Positions 25,966 through 35,328 of a stretch of DNA of 64,000 nucleotides are shown piece by piece (the stretch's first letter is position 1; the number at the start of each line of letters is the position of its first letter). The stretch lies in assembly GCA_001803165.1 (NCBI GenBank), contig MHAZ01000011.1, forward strand, positions 97,679 through 161,678, read 5' to 3'. The notes under the pieces were generated by a model. The model saw nothing but the letters and a program-made list of their open reading frames with translations, was not told the origin of the DNA and ran no database searches. A program made the translations under genes and the position numbers. Origin of the DNA: Stygiobacter sp. RIFOXYC2_FULL_38_25. GTDB taxonomy: Bacteria > Bacteroidota > Ignavibacteria > Ignavibacteriales > Melioribacteraceae.

Positions 25966-28900
25966 TTATTTATAAATTTCATCAAGTCTCCACACCAAAT
26001 CTAAAGCTTCCGGCCAGCCTGTATCAGCGAAAATGTCGAGCAAGCCGACTAAGTCCTTCAAATTATTTTCATCTTGAAATTGATCACGATAGTCTGCAAT
26101 TACTTTCTCAACCAATTTAGTCACCTCTCTGATAGCCATAGAATCAATATTATAATTATAATTCTTACTAGCATAGGCAACGGAATAAGCCATATGAAGT
26201 ACATTTTGTGGATCATATTTTAGGACCCCATTCAAATATGCCATGAAATAGTGTGCGGTTGGGGCAAACAATATTTCTCTTTCCTTTTGAGTGATCACTT
26301 TAAGAACATCTTCTAAAAGAATTAAAGTTTCTTTATAATATTCATTTCTAAATTTGTCATCAATTACCTCTTTTTGCTTCTTAAATTCTTTATCAGGTAT
26401 TTCAGCATGATAATATATTCTAGTAACTACCTCATGAATTACTCCATAAATATTATGAAATATTTCTTTATCAAAAGGTTTTGTTTCAGAAGAAGTTTTC
26501 AGAAGTTCAGTTAGACCAGAATTAGCGGAAGTGATTAAACTTCTTAATAATTTAACAGAGTTTTGAAATACCTTTTTATCTGTTATTAAGGTTTTAATAT
26601 CAACGGCTGTCAAGGCACTAAAAGTAACTTTCTCTAATATTTTAGAGTTGTCAATTGGTTTCATTAAGTAAATATTTAATAATGCACTTGCTGAGTCAAT
26701 TTCATACTGGATAATCATTCTAACTAATAAAGTAGAAGATGAGGTAAAATACTCAGAATCTGCTTTGGAAGTAAAACCATTAGGAATAATTTGCAGCAAT
26801 CTTTTTGTAGTATTTTCTCTATCCTTATGTAAGGTGTAACTTAGGCTATCTAGAAGCGCTGAATTAACAACTAGATTAGTCTCACTCATTATTAATTTAT
26901 CTAACAAATCCCAATAAGTTATTGATGCATCTTCTGATATTCTCCAAAGATTTCTAACCACCAAATATCTAACCGAAGGAACTTGATCCGATACAAGATT
27001 TATAATTGCATTTAAAATCTCTAATTCCTTTTTATGTGCGAACAACCAAGGTAATATTATTGCTGCTTCGGTTCTTGGAGCGGGAGACCATGAAGGGAAA
27101 TTATATTCCTTTTCATCATTAGGATATTTTTTAGGTGACTTTTCATGCGAACAATGTAAAATCATATCTTTCAATGAACTATATTGATTATCAGTAAGTA
27201 TTGATAATGAATTGAGAATAATTTTAGTGCTCTCTGCAACTTTAGACCAAACCGAATCTAGTATAGGTTCATCAGCATCCTTAATATTCTTCAACAATTC
27301 AAAATCTTTCACTAAAACCGGTAATAAAATGTCAATTGCATTTTTGTCGGGATTTCCATTTTGCCACTTAGATACGAATTCAATTAGTGGATTATTTATT
27401 TCCTTTAATTCTTGATTAGGTATTTTAGACATATCGGCTCCGTAATCTTTCCATATGTCTACTTCTTGTTCCTCCGACCTACCTGAAGATATTGTTACCA
27501 ATGGAGTATTATCTAAGGATTTTTTTTGTTCCTTGAATGATTTTATTAATTCTTTAGAATCATTTGATAAACTATCATGAGGTAAACATGACAGTAATTT
27601 CGCTTTACGTTGTCTTAACATATCATTATCATATGTTTCACTAGGATTATATTCTAGAATAATTTTTTCTAATTGAATAATTTGTTCTGGTTTTATAAAA
27701 ATCGATGAACTCTTTATGTATTCTCCTGCTTGATAAGTTGTCTCACTACTAAAAAGAATTTCGGTGTTTTTCAGTATTTCAAAAAGATTCTCGAATAATA
27801 ATTGAGGATGTTCACAACTGATTATTAGTAATTTAGCCCAAACGTAAGCTACTTCGGCATGTTTGATAAATAAGTTAAATATAGTCTCCAGGGATTGACC
27901 ACTTTCAATTATTGCTGGGAGGGCTCTTAAAAACTTATTTAACATTCTTAATTCTTCATTATATTCTTCTTCATATTTCGAAGCTGACCATATATAGCTC
28001 ATATCATTAATAAATAAACATTCTTTGTCTAGATAAAGTATTTTTTTCTTTAATGATTTTAAATCAACTCCCGTTTTCATGTATGGAAGAATATGCTCGT
28101 TAATAGCAAAATCATTAGCAGCCTTAATGGCAACATATCCGGATTTTATTGGATCAACTTTGATAAAACTATTAAATTTATTTTCAAGTGTATAATGGCA
28201 TAAATGAAAATCTTGTCTTCGGTTTGAGATTAAGGGTAATACTGGAGACCCCATGTTTGTTGGTGATTCATCATTAACCACAGTACCAAATACAATTTCA
28301 TAAAAAGCCATAGCTAGTTCAGTATCATTATTCCAAATCTTTTCGATGACATCTGCAAACATGAAAAAATAATCAATTGGAAAATTTTCTTCTTTTACTA
28401 ATGAAATTACACGAAATAAAAGTTTACTTGATTCATCCTTTTTAGTATAAAAAGTTTTTGCCACCATCGGGACACCATACCTTGAACCTATATGATCTAT
28501 CCAAGGTTTTTTAATCGTCCTATTCTTCCATACCCAACACAATAAGTTTCTTGAAATATATCCGCAATTTGATATAATACATTTATCATCGTTACTAATA
28601 CCATATTCAAGTATATCGGAAGAACAAGTAGCAAATTCCCCAAGAAAAGGTTCTTCAATTAAAATAGAAATATTAAGTAAAATACTACTCCATATTTCAA
28701 ATCTCTTATTTTTATTAACCTTAAAAGTTTGCAGTACCCTTTTAACTGCTTCTATTGATAAAACATCTTTCTCAGTCAGCTTTTCAATTAATGGTTTTAT
28801 AGCATCAACTGTTTTTGTTTCATTGATAATTACATTTGTAGGTATTAAACGAGCAAATAAATTTACATTAGATGTGTTACTTGAAAGTAGATACCAAAAG

Positions 28901-29985
28901 ATTTTCCAAAAAACAGTATTTTCATCATACCACAATCTAGTAAAGAAATAAACTAAACTTGGACGTAGAAATAACGGCCTTGAGAAATCTTCTAAGAGAA
29001 ACTTTTCTAATTCCTTCGCATCATCTTCAATCAAAAGAACATTAACTGCATAATCAAATAATATATTATGAGAATAAGTTAACTTCTGCTCATTTAATGA
29101 TACCCGTTTGAGTATCTCATCACTCAGTAACTCATTCCAAACAGCTTGTATATTTGAATTATAAACTTCGCTTATATCAATAGATATTTTTTTTTGCTGA
29201 ACCATTAAAGATGTACATTTCTTTAAAAATATTTCTTTGGTTTCGCGACTACCTTTTTCAATTATCTTTTTTCTCCAGAATAATCCTAGTAGTTGTACTT
29301 CCGACTGAATATTACTAAAATTAATTTTTGAATTTTCTGACGTAATTATTTTTTCTAATAACCACAGATTAAAAGGTATACGCAATAAATCTTTGAATTC
29401 AGGAGAAGCATTCTTGTAAATTTCCGCTAAACCGTCAATCTGTTCTTGAGCCTCTTGAATGTCAATATCATCTAATGCAGGAATTAAAAAATGTCGACAA
29501 CCGAAATTGCCCGTATAAATATTTTGTATTATCTCTTCATTATCTTTTTTGAAAATGTTTAATAAATCAGATGATTTCCTTGCGTCAAACAACCTAACAA
29601 TTACAATTACATTAATAACGCCCAAATATTCATCGATTAAGGATAAAATAAGTTTTAGAAATCTTTCCCTTTTTGATTCATCCCTTGCAGAATCAAATGA
29701 ATCGAAGATGAGTATATTATTATTAGATAAACTGCTCCATTTACCAATCCATTCAATGAAAGACCCTTCATAGTGCAATTCTTCCCTTAAATTTTCTTCA
29801 GTCCCATCACCTAATTGATCTATTGGAAGGTATAAAGAATTGATTCCTTTTGACTCCAACAATTCAATTAATTTTTCTCTAATTAAATAAGTCTTACCTA
29901 CACCTGGAGAGCCAATAACTACACCATTATCTTTTAGAACATACTTAAATAGATTCCCTAAAACATTCTTTCTTTCAAGCTTCAT
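25966..29985 (-). CDS. Large P-loop NTPase with alpha-solenoid, partner of SIR2 (candidate defence)
   Basis: The 1339-residue product has Walker A GSPGVGKT at 25-32 and Walker B ILIFDSFD at 91-98. These are followed by a sensor-like block (VIVRLFDARK) and then about 1000 residues of helical, HEAT-like sequence with no enzyme motif. This is the general plan of STAND-type sensors: an NTPase that oligomerises and a solenoid that recognises the trigger. Its ATG overlaps the SIR2 stop by 11 bases, so the two are co-translated. The DNA is clearly more AT-rich than the phage genes to the left, consistent with transfer. Whether it is a true STAND or another AAA+ branch needs a profile search. Confidence 0.65.
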   Translation of the reverse strand: MKLERKNVLGNLFKYVLKDNGVVIGSPGVGKTYLIREKLIELLESKGINSLYLPIDQLGDGTEENLREELHYEGSFIEWIGKWSSLSNNNILIFDSFDSARDESKRERFLKLILSLIDEYLGVINVIVIVRLFDARKSSDLLNIFKKDNEEIIQNIYTGNFGCRHFLIPALDDIDIQEAQEQIDGLAEIYKNASPEFKDLLRIPFNLWLLEKIITSENSKINFSNIQSEVQLLGLFWRKKIIEKGSRETKEIFLKKCTSLMVQQKKISIDISEVYNSNIQAVWNELLSDEILKRVSLNEQKLTYSHNILFDYAVNVLLIEDDAKELEKFLLEDFSRPLFLRPSLVYFFTRLWYDENTVFWKIFWYLLSSNTSNVNLFARLIPTNVIINETKTVDAIKPLIEKLTEKDVLSIEAVKRVLQTFKVNKNKRFEIWSSILLNISILIEEPFLGEFATCSSDILEYGISNDDKCIISNCGYISRNLLCWVWKNRTIKKPWIDHIGSRYGVPMVAKTFYTKKDESSKLLFRVISLVKEENFPIDYFFMFADVIEKIWNNDTELAMAFYEIVFGTVVNDESPTNMGSPVLPLISNRRQDFHLCHYTLENKFNSFIKVDPIKSGYVAIKAANDFAINEHILPYMKTGVDLKSLKKKILYLDKECLFINDMSYIWSASKYEEEYNEELRMLNKFLRALPAIIESGQSLETIFNLFIKHAEVAYVWAKLLIISCEHPQLLFENLFEILKNTEILFSSETTYQAGEYIKSSSIFIKPEQIIQLEKIILEYNPSETYDNDMLRQRKAKLLSCLPHDSLSNDSKELIKSFKEQKKSLDNTPLVTISSGRSEEQEVDIWKDYGADMSKIPNQELKEINNPLIEFVSKWQNGNPDKNAIDILLPVLVKDFELLKNIKDADEPILDSVWSKVAESTKIILNSLSILTDNQYSSLKDMILHCSHEKSPKKYPNDEKEYNFPSWSPAPRTEAAIILPWLFAHKKELEILNAIINLVSDQVPSVRYLVVRNLWRISEDASITYWDLLDKLIMSETNLVVNSALLDSLSYTLHKDRENTTKRLLQIIPNGFTSKADSEYFTSSSTLLVRMIIQYEIDSASALLNIYLMKPIDNSKILEKVTFSALTAVDIKTLITDKKVFQNSVKLLRSLITSANSGLTELLKTSSETKPFDKEIFHNIYGVIHEVVTRIYYHAEIPDKEFKKQKEVIDDKFRNEYYKETLILLEDVLKVITQKEREILFAPTAHYFMAYLNGVLKYDPQNVLHMAYSVAYASKNYNYNIDSMAIREVTKLVEKVIADYRDQFQDENNLKDLVGLLDIFADTGWPEALDLVWRLDEIYK

Positions 29986-31093
29986 ATTCTCTACTCTTTT
30001 TTATCATCTTTATATTTGTTTCTTTAGTCCATTTCCTAATGTCATCAAGTGTTTCTTTAGTTGATCCAAATGAACTTGTTTTTACTTTTTCGTTACCTTT
30101 AGAAATTTTTATTTCAGTTTCAACTATTTTTACAGAATCAATGATTTCATCAATATAATCTTCTAAGCCTTTATGAGTACCATTATCATTTTCATAGAAT
30201 ATAGTTGTTATTGCAAACTCTTCAGAAAATCTTTGAGCATTTTGATATTGTGAGGTTTTATTTTCATTATTAATATCTGTTATAAGAAAATGAGATTTAC
30301 TATTCCAGCGCCATAAATCTTTGCATACAATTTTCAACATGAGATTAATATAATCGTCATTCATACTGAAACCAATAAATATCACTCTTCTTGTAGCTAA
30401 TAACGACCATAAGAATTTATAATGTAAGGTAGGCGCAATTTTAGGTACTCCGTTTGCATCATAACCATAATTAATTAAATAATCTTCGAGACTTAATATT
30501 ATATTACTAGGATCATCGTAAACACCATGAATATGTGCAATTTTTTTCTCCATACTTAAAGAATTATTTAAGGAAAGAAAAAAATCTGAAACATCAGGAG
30601 GGCCAGAATCTTTTGCTAAAGTAAACCAATATTTCATAGAAATATTATTTTGATCGCTCTCTCTTAATGCTTTTTCTAGAATCAAATCATAATTAGTTGT
30701 AATAAAACCTAAGAAAGGTATTTTAAACAATTTTCGGTGTTTGTCTTCACAATCTTCTTTTTTGAAAATACGTCTTAACTCATTATAGTATTTATTAAGA
30801 TCTCCCTCTTTGTCCTTTATAAATTGTTTGATACTGTCAACATATTGCAATAAACTTTTTTTTCTTAGATTTTCATTTGGTTTGAATGAGGGGTCAATTC
30901 GTTTTGCTAAATCTTCAAGTTTAGAAATTAACCCTTGCCAACTAGGACATATTGGTTGACTTAATCCAGCACCAACAAATAGAATCGTTTCATTATTTTT
31001 AATTGCATTTATTAGTTCTGTCTTCCCCTTTTCATTTGTATCTAGTTCTTCGGGAGTGAGAAGAGGAATATTTTTTGTTAATCCGTTCATCAT
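29975..31093 (-). CDS. SIR2-like NAD-binding protein (candidate NADase effector)
   Basis: The 372-residue product has the SIR2 hallmarks: FVGAGLSQPICPSW (39-52), TTNYD (132-136), HIHGVYDD (187-194, His189 as likely catalytic base) and FIGFSMNDD near 240. There is no zinc-binding Cys set, as in the SIR2_2 group of defence NADases rather than deacetylases. The C-terminal 90 residues are charged helix and may contact the partner. Defence SIR2 proteins (for example in Thoeris, DSR and Avs5) deplete NAD on phage infection. Here it is translationally coupled to a 1339-residue NTPase, which would be the sensor. Confidence 0.8.
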   Translation of the reverse strand: MMNGLTKNIPLLTPEELDTNEKGKTELINAIKNNETILFVGAGLSQPICPSWQGLISKLEDLAKRIDPSFKPNENLRKKSLLQYVDSIKQFIKDKEGDLNKYYNELRRIFKKEDCEDKHRKLFKIPFLGFITTNYDLILEKALRESDQNNISMKYWFTLAKDSGPPDVSDFFLSLNNSLSMEKKIAHIHGVYDDPSNIILSLEDYLINYGYDANGVPKIAPTLHYKFLWSLLATRRVIFIGFSMNDDYINLMLKIVCKDLWRWNSKSHFLITDINNENKTSQYQNAQRFSEEFAITTIFYENDNGTHKGLEDYIDEIIDSVKIVETEIKISKGNEKVKTSSFGSTKETLDDIRKWTKETNIKMIKKSREYEA

Positions 31094-31305
31094 ATTCTTA
31101 GCATTTAAGAAAACAAAAAGATTAGTTATATGAGCATAGAATTATTTAAAAATTGTATTCGCTATTACTTGTGCATTGCCAAAGCATCTTTTATACTGAA
31201 TTTATATTTTTCTAAATATTTTTAACCATATCATTTAAACAAATATCAAATCCCTATACACCGCCAAGTGGCTTGATGAATTGCAGATAGATTTGAGAAC
31301 GTTTT

Positions 31306-31497
31306 TTATTTATTGATTAAATCCAAAACATAATTCAATGTTTTCCAATCTATGCTTTTCAGCATTTTAAGGCAGATTATACCGCCGCTTTCTTTATCAC
31401 CAACAGAAAGAGATTCGTCATATTCCAATAAACAGTAATGAATTTCGAGATGATGTTTTTCTACAGCTTGTTTACCAATCCAGGTTAATGTGGGCAT
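31306..31497 (-). pseudogene. N-terminal remnant of a site-specific DNA methyltransferase
   Basis: The 63-residue frame begins MPTLTWIGKQAVEKHH and continues with LLEYDESLSVGDKESGG. This is the opening seen in adenine-specific methyltransferases of type III-like restriction loci (P-T-L-x-W-I-G-K, then S-V-G-D-x-x-S-G-N before the DPPY domain). The sequence then drifts and stops; no DPPY motif or remaining domain lies downstream. It is best read as a truncated relic of a restriction-modification gene in the defence cassette. Confidence 0.5.
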
Positions 31498-31527
31498 AAT
31501 GTTTACGAGTATAATATCAAGTTAGAG

Positions 31528-31944
31528 TTAAAATTTTATTTTATTTGCAAATTCTTTAGCACTAGGGCGAATTTCGTTTTTCTTATACCAATAAACTGTA
31601 TCTACATTTGAAGTAGTGGAGATATCACTAATAATACATTTTTCGTTGTCATAATATAATATAAGTAAAAAAGCGTTTTCCCTAGCTTTGAAAAAATAAT
31701 CATCTGCTTGTTTAATTTTAGCTGCTAACCCTTTGGAAGAATAAACCTCATTCTCGCCTAAGTAACGCAGATAGTATTCGTAAGTCAAGGTTTCAAGGTT
31801 ATTATTGAATTCTTCATCTAATAAATCCGCCGCAATTCTCAAATTTTCAGTACCAAGATCATTCCGGAAATCATCATTTACAATTATTGATGATGAACAT
31901 GAACTAACTATAACGATAAAAAATAATAATGTAATCTTTTTCAT
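31528..31944 (-). CDS. Small lipoprotein of unknown function
   Basis: A 138-residue product starting at ATG 31944 with a lipoprotein signal (MKKITLLFFIVIVSSCSSS; lipid Cys at 16). The rest is acidic and rich in Tyr, with no recognised fold. It starts one base after the stop of the phospholipase-like gene, so the two are probably co-expressed. Confidence 0.55.
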   Translation of the reverse strand: MKKITLLFFIVIVSSCSSSIIVNDDFRNDLGTENLRIAADLLDEEFNNNLETLTYEYYLRYLGENEVYSSKGLAAKIKQADDYFFKARENAFLLILYYDNEKCIISDISTTSNVDTVYWYKKNEIRPSAKEFANKIKF

Positions 31945-31945
31945 T

Positions 31946-32926
31946 TCAACTCCAGTATTTAGGAATTTCATTAAGGTCATTGTTTGCAATAAATCTTCCG
32001 GTATCTAAATTAATAGGTGCTATATCGTCAGCGGTAAGTTCGGCGCCATTTTCAAATACAAATTGAAATGCTTTTTCTGCGATAGGGATAAAAACTTTAT
32101 AAAAGTGAGGAATTATATCATCGAAATAATTAATGCTGTCGGACTTCAAGAAGTTTTCCGGTCTCTTATCACTTGTTGATTTGCCCAAGGTTAAAAGTGA
32201 ATCATAATCTGTTAATAACCTTTCATAGTTATAGAAAATTATATCCTTGATGACCGGCAACGAATAATAAAAACCAGGATGCCCACCCTCAGCAATTGCG
32301 AACATTGTATGAAGTCCATTTATCCAGCCAGTGATCATAGCAGGCGGACACTCCATACTATAAACTTGCTTTATGTATTTGCTAAAAAGTTCTAATACAA
32401 TATCCGCTTGTTTGTAATTGCTATGTGTAATGTTTAGCAACTCTTCGTGAATATTGGCATAGTTTAATTGAATTGGTCTAACTGTTCTTTCTGTGAGATG
32501 ATAATAATAAAGCACATCAAGTTTCATTTCTAAAACTCTGTGTTCGGCTTTGTGGTCATCGTAATCTCCAACCATATCACGAATGAAAGGATGAATAATA
32601 CCATCGGCTATAATGTGTGAAAGATAGCCAAGGAAAAAACAAAAACTATATTTGAGCGCCTTTGGTTTTAATTCTTTCCCAGCGAGTTCCTTAAATGCAA
32701 GTAAAGGAATTTCATTTGTGTTCTTATAGTGAAAACTATCAGCAAGCTCCGTTTCATTTGAAAGGATTAGATCACCGTCGGCAATACTAGCATAGGGTAG
32801 ATCGGGAGCTACAGCACCAACTTGAAGGAAATGAATTCCGGAAGAAATTTTAGTCTTGAATTTGCTCTCATTAAGTAAGTTCGGGAGATTCTTCATAAGA
32901 AGAATATGGGTTATACCACTAGCCAT
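31946..32926 (-). CDS. Zinc-dependent phospholipase C-like protein
   Basis: The 326-residue product starting at ATG 32926 shows the zinc-dependent phospholipase C / S1-P1-like pattern: an N-terminal block ASGITHILLMKNL with His, GAVAPDLPY (about 41-49), GYLSHIIADGIIHPFI (about 111-126) and a later acidic DDHKAEHRVLEMKLD. Several His and Asp could bind zinc ions. Members act on phospholipids or are uncharacterised bacterial proteins. No signal peptide is seen, so it would be cytoplasmic. Role in this cassette is unknown. Confidence 0.65.
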   Translation of the reverse strand: MASGITHILLMKNLPNLLNESKFKTKISSGIHFLQVGAVAPDLPYASIADGDLILSNETELADSFHYKNTNEIPLLAFKELAGKELKPKALKYSFCFFLGYLSHIIADGIIHPFIRDMVGDYDDHKAEHRVLEMKLDVLYYYHLTERTVRPIQLNYANIHEELLNITHSNYKQADIVLELFSKYIKQVYSMECPPAMITGWINGLHTMFAIAEGGHPGFYYSLPVIKDIIFYNYERLLTDYDSLLTLGKSTSDKRPENFLKSDSINYFDDIIPHFYKVFIPIAEKAFQFVFENGAELTADDIAPINLDTGRFIANNDLNEIPKYWS

Positions 32927-33442
32927 TATGCCTCCACTTGTTCTATTTAGAAATGTCAATTAACAAAAGGATTCCCCCGGAAGTTGCTTTGAATGGAACC
33001 CACCCTATTTCAAACTGAAATTATATTTAAAGGATAAGATTGTCAAGAAAGAGCAATGGAGAATTGAAAATTTAGAATTGAGAATTTGAAACTACGTGGG
33101 AAGAAAAGAATTGAGTAACTGAGTTCCTTAATGCCAAAGTGAGAGACGGGAAATCCCTCGACAAGCTCGGGACAGGCTCATCAACTGGTTCGGCTTCGCT
33201 CACCACAGGTTCGCTCGGGATGACTGTAAATGAAAAAAGTGAAAGATGTAGGAGAATATTTGCAGTGATTTTTACTAAGGAAATTCCTATTTAAGTAAAG
33301 GGTTAGTGAAAACTAGTTTATTTGAGGTGTATATGCATTAGCATAATAACTTCTACCCGTAAACGGGAAATCCAATCTGAAGGATGAGTGTCCAAAACAG
33401 TGTGTGCATTAATTAAATAATTCTCTCTAATTAGGGGGACAA
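32927..33442. other. Gene-free stretch between divergent genes
   Basis: About 500 bases without a credible gene, separating the minus-strand cassette from the plus-strand replication core, so promoters for both sides should lie here. It contains low-complexity GAATTGAGAATTT repeats near 33060-33090 and a full CTCGAC-type repeat at 33154-33224. Confidence 0.5.
33154..33224. repeat. CTCGAC-rich palindromic repeat, intergenic copy
   Basis: A 71-bp copy of the family that also occurs at 22704-22750 and, inside genes, at 34453-34523, 34883-34930 and 36066-36089. It shares the block CTCGACAAGCTCG-GACAGGCTC with the copy at 34453 and ends in GATGAC or its variant. Confidence 0.8.
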
Positions 33443-34243
33443 ATGCACATTGAAAGATTTTCATTTTCCGAATTAGAAAAACAATTAGATGAATTAAGTA
33501 CTGATGTTGAAAAAATTGAATATATATCAACTGAAGTGAAGAAATGTAAAGTAGCAATAGAAGATGTAAAATATGAAGCAGATACTTTTGAGACAATGGA
33601 GATTAGACTAACCATAAAATCCGCAAAACAAGAGACCCCGCTGGTTGAAATTCTAAACAACGATAGAAGAATTAGGCGCACGGCAATAAAAAAGATTATG
33701 AAATTATGTGCAAGGAAGCTTTGCAGAGAGTTAACTAATTATTTGAAAAGAGCTGAGGTTCTGCTAATTCATTATAAAACAAATCTTGACGCAAGAGTAA
33801 AATCCTTTGATTATTTAAACTGCGAAAGCAAATCAAATTTAAGTCCAGATAAAACGTTTATTAGAATAATATGGAAGCTGGGCAAGGAAAAACTGTTAAG
33901 TCTATTTGTTCAGCTCAATCTGAACGAAATTGTTCCAAAGCACTCAAAGGAAGAAATACTAGCTCACTTTACTGATGAAAAACAAAATTTCTTTGTGGAC
34001 AGATGGGGCACTTGTAAAAAATTTAGCTGGTATGATAGCGATTGTGCGTTTGCTGTTTTTGTTGATGAACTGTCAAAGCGTGGCGCGATTGAAGATGAAA
34101 ACAAATACAAAGTCTTTGCACAACATTTTTTGAATAAGCAGGGAAACTCATTTAAGGACCTTCCACAAAAAAGAAACTATACCGAAAATTTTACGAAGAC
34201 CGGCGATTTTATAAGAAAGATACTTGATGATGCAAAAATTTAA
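33443..34243 (+). CDS. RteC-like mobile-element protein
   Basis: A 266-residue product, mostly helical and basic. Its C-terminal third (a hydrophobic/aromatic W-Y-x-S-D-C-A-F-A-V-F-V-D-E-L-S-K-R-G-A-I, then an F-A-x-H-F block and a close in which helix residues alternate with Arg/Lys) resembles the C-terminal DNA-binding region of RteC, the excision regulator of Bacteroides conjugative transposons. The similarity is by pattern only. It is the first gene of the plus-strand core that includes an HTH protein, an integrase and a primase. GGGGG(A) precedes the ATG. Confidence 0.45.
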   Translation: MHIERFSFSELEKQLDELSTDVEKIEYISTEVKKCKVAIEDVKYEADTFETMEIRLTIKSAKQETPLVEILNNDRRIRRTAIKKIMKLCARKLCRELTNYLKRAEVLLIHYKTNLDARVKSFDYLNCESKSNLSPDKTFIRIIWKLGKEKLLSLFVQLNLNEIVPKHSKEEILAHFTDEKQNFFVDRWGTCKKFSWYDSDCAFAVFVDELSKRGAIEDENKYKVFAQHFLNKQGNSFKDLPQKRNYTENFTKTGDFIRKILDDAKI

Positions 34244-34252
34244 TTTATAAAA

Positions 34253-34361
34253 ATACTTTATGATACTTTATGGCAAACAGATAAAAGACCATAAAAGAAA
34301 TTGAACTCCAATTGAAATACTTTATCATCTTTTATGGCAAAGGCATAAAATCGCATAAAAG
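34253..34361. repeat. Two 45-bp imperfect direct repeats
   Basis: Bases 34253-34297 and 34317-34361 match at 36 of 45 positions, with identical blocks ATACTTTAT, TTTATGGCAAA, ATAAAA and CATAAAAG, set 64 bases apart. They lie between the RteC-like and excisionase-like genes, the place for an operator or an integrase/excisionase-binding region. Confidence 0.8.
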
Positions 34362-34431
34362 CCGATAAATTCTTTTTGCTTGATTTCTGTTTCATATTTC
34401 TCATGAAAATAAAATTAACATGAGGTGTGAA

Positions 34432-34974
34432 ATGGCAAAAGTAAAAAGTGAATCCCTCGACAAGCTCGCGACAGGCTCCTCGACGGTTCGACTACGCTCA
34501 CCGCAGGCTTCACGGAGAATGACTTCGGAAGAACAAAAATTAATTCTAGAAAAACTTTCCACACTGGAAGAATTACTCAAGAAAAAAGATGACCGTCCGC
34601 TGACATTTAAGGAAGCGTGTACTTATTTGGGTTATGCACCAAGCTATCTCTACAAGCTTACTTACCAAAATATAATTCCTCATTACAAGCCAACCGGCAA
34701 GATGATTTTCTTTTCGAAGAATGAAGTGGACCAATGGATTTTTAAGAGCAGCCATAAGGCACAAGGGACAATCAAAGAAGTAACTGAGTGCCTAAGTGCC
34801 AGAGTTGAAAAAGATCCGAATCAAATGGAGATGGAGCTTGAAGAAAAGACGGGAAGAAGTAAAAAAGAAGTGAATGAAACTGATGCTTCGACTGTCCCTT
34901 CACTTCGTTCAGGACAGGGCTCAGCACAGGAGTTGTTAATTGAGTTTCCGTTGAAGAGCCGGAGGAAGAAATAG
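34432..34974 (+). CDS. Excisionase-type helix-turn-helix protein with in-frame repeat insertions
   Basis: A 180-residue product starting at ATG 34432 (GAGGTG upstream). The MerR/Xis-like HTH_17 domain is clear at about 54-106 (PLTFKEACTYLGYAPSYLYK, then IPHYKPTGKMIFFSKNEVDQW). Two segments outside it come from the CTCGAC repeat read in frame: SLDKLATGSSTVRLRSPQAS near the start and DASTVPSLRSGQGSAQ near the end. Such proteins bind element ends or the integrase promoter and direct excision. It precedes the integrase by 350 bases. Confidence 0.7.
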   Translation: MAKVKSESLDKLATGSSTVRLRSPQASRRMTSEEQKLILEKLSTLEELLKKKDDRPLTFKEACTYLGYAPSYLYKLTYQNIIPHYKPTGKMIFFSKNEVDQWIFKSSHKAQGTIKEVTECLSARVEKDPNQMEMELEEKTGRSKKEVNETDASTVPSLRSGQGSAQELLIEFPLKSRRKK

Positions 34975-35090
34975 CTATAAGCTGTAAGGTGTAATAAGCC
35001 ATAAGCCAAAGGAAAAGATCAAGATTAAGATCAAGTGCAAGAGCAAGAGGAACAAATGGAAGAGATACTGAAAAATATTTGGATGTTGTT

Positions 35091-35280
35091 CTTTTCTCTT
35101 GATAGAAAAGAACCAAAAGATCAAGACTGCAAAAAAATGACTAGGAATATCATAAAGCCGATGACAGAAATTGAACTCATCCCGCAACTATATAATACTA
35201 ATGCAAATGCGGGATTCAAACAGCAATTTCTGTTTAACACCGACTTCATTCATTCCTTTAACGTCATTTTTTTGAGGTCG
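35091..35280. repeat. Palindromic dispersed repeat, copy 2
   Basis: Second copy of the ~190-bp element. Perfect arms: CAAAAAAATGAC (35120-35131) with GTCATTTTTTTG (35263-35274), ACAGAAATTG (35164-35173) with CAATTTCTGT (35224-35233), and ATCCCGCA (35179-35186) with TGCGGGAT (35208-35215). The leading hairpin is CTTTTCT/AGAAAAG. A 91-codon frame crosses it and is not counted as a gene. Confidence 0.85.
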
Positions 35281-35328
35281 TGTAAAAAGCCAAAGAATTC
35301 AGCCCAATGAATCGTTGAGGAAAGTAAA

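Noticed and set aside
35035..35310. A 91-codon frame before the integrase
   Set aside because: It is also repeat-derived; the conserved thing is base pairing, not codons.
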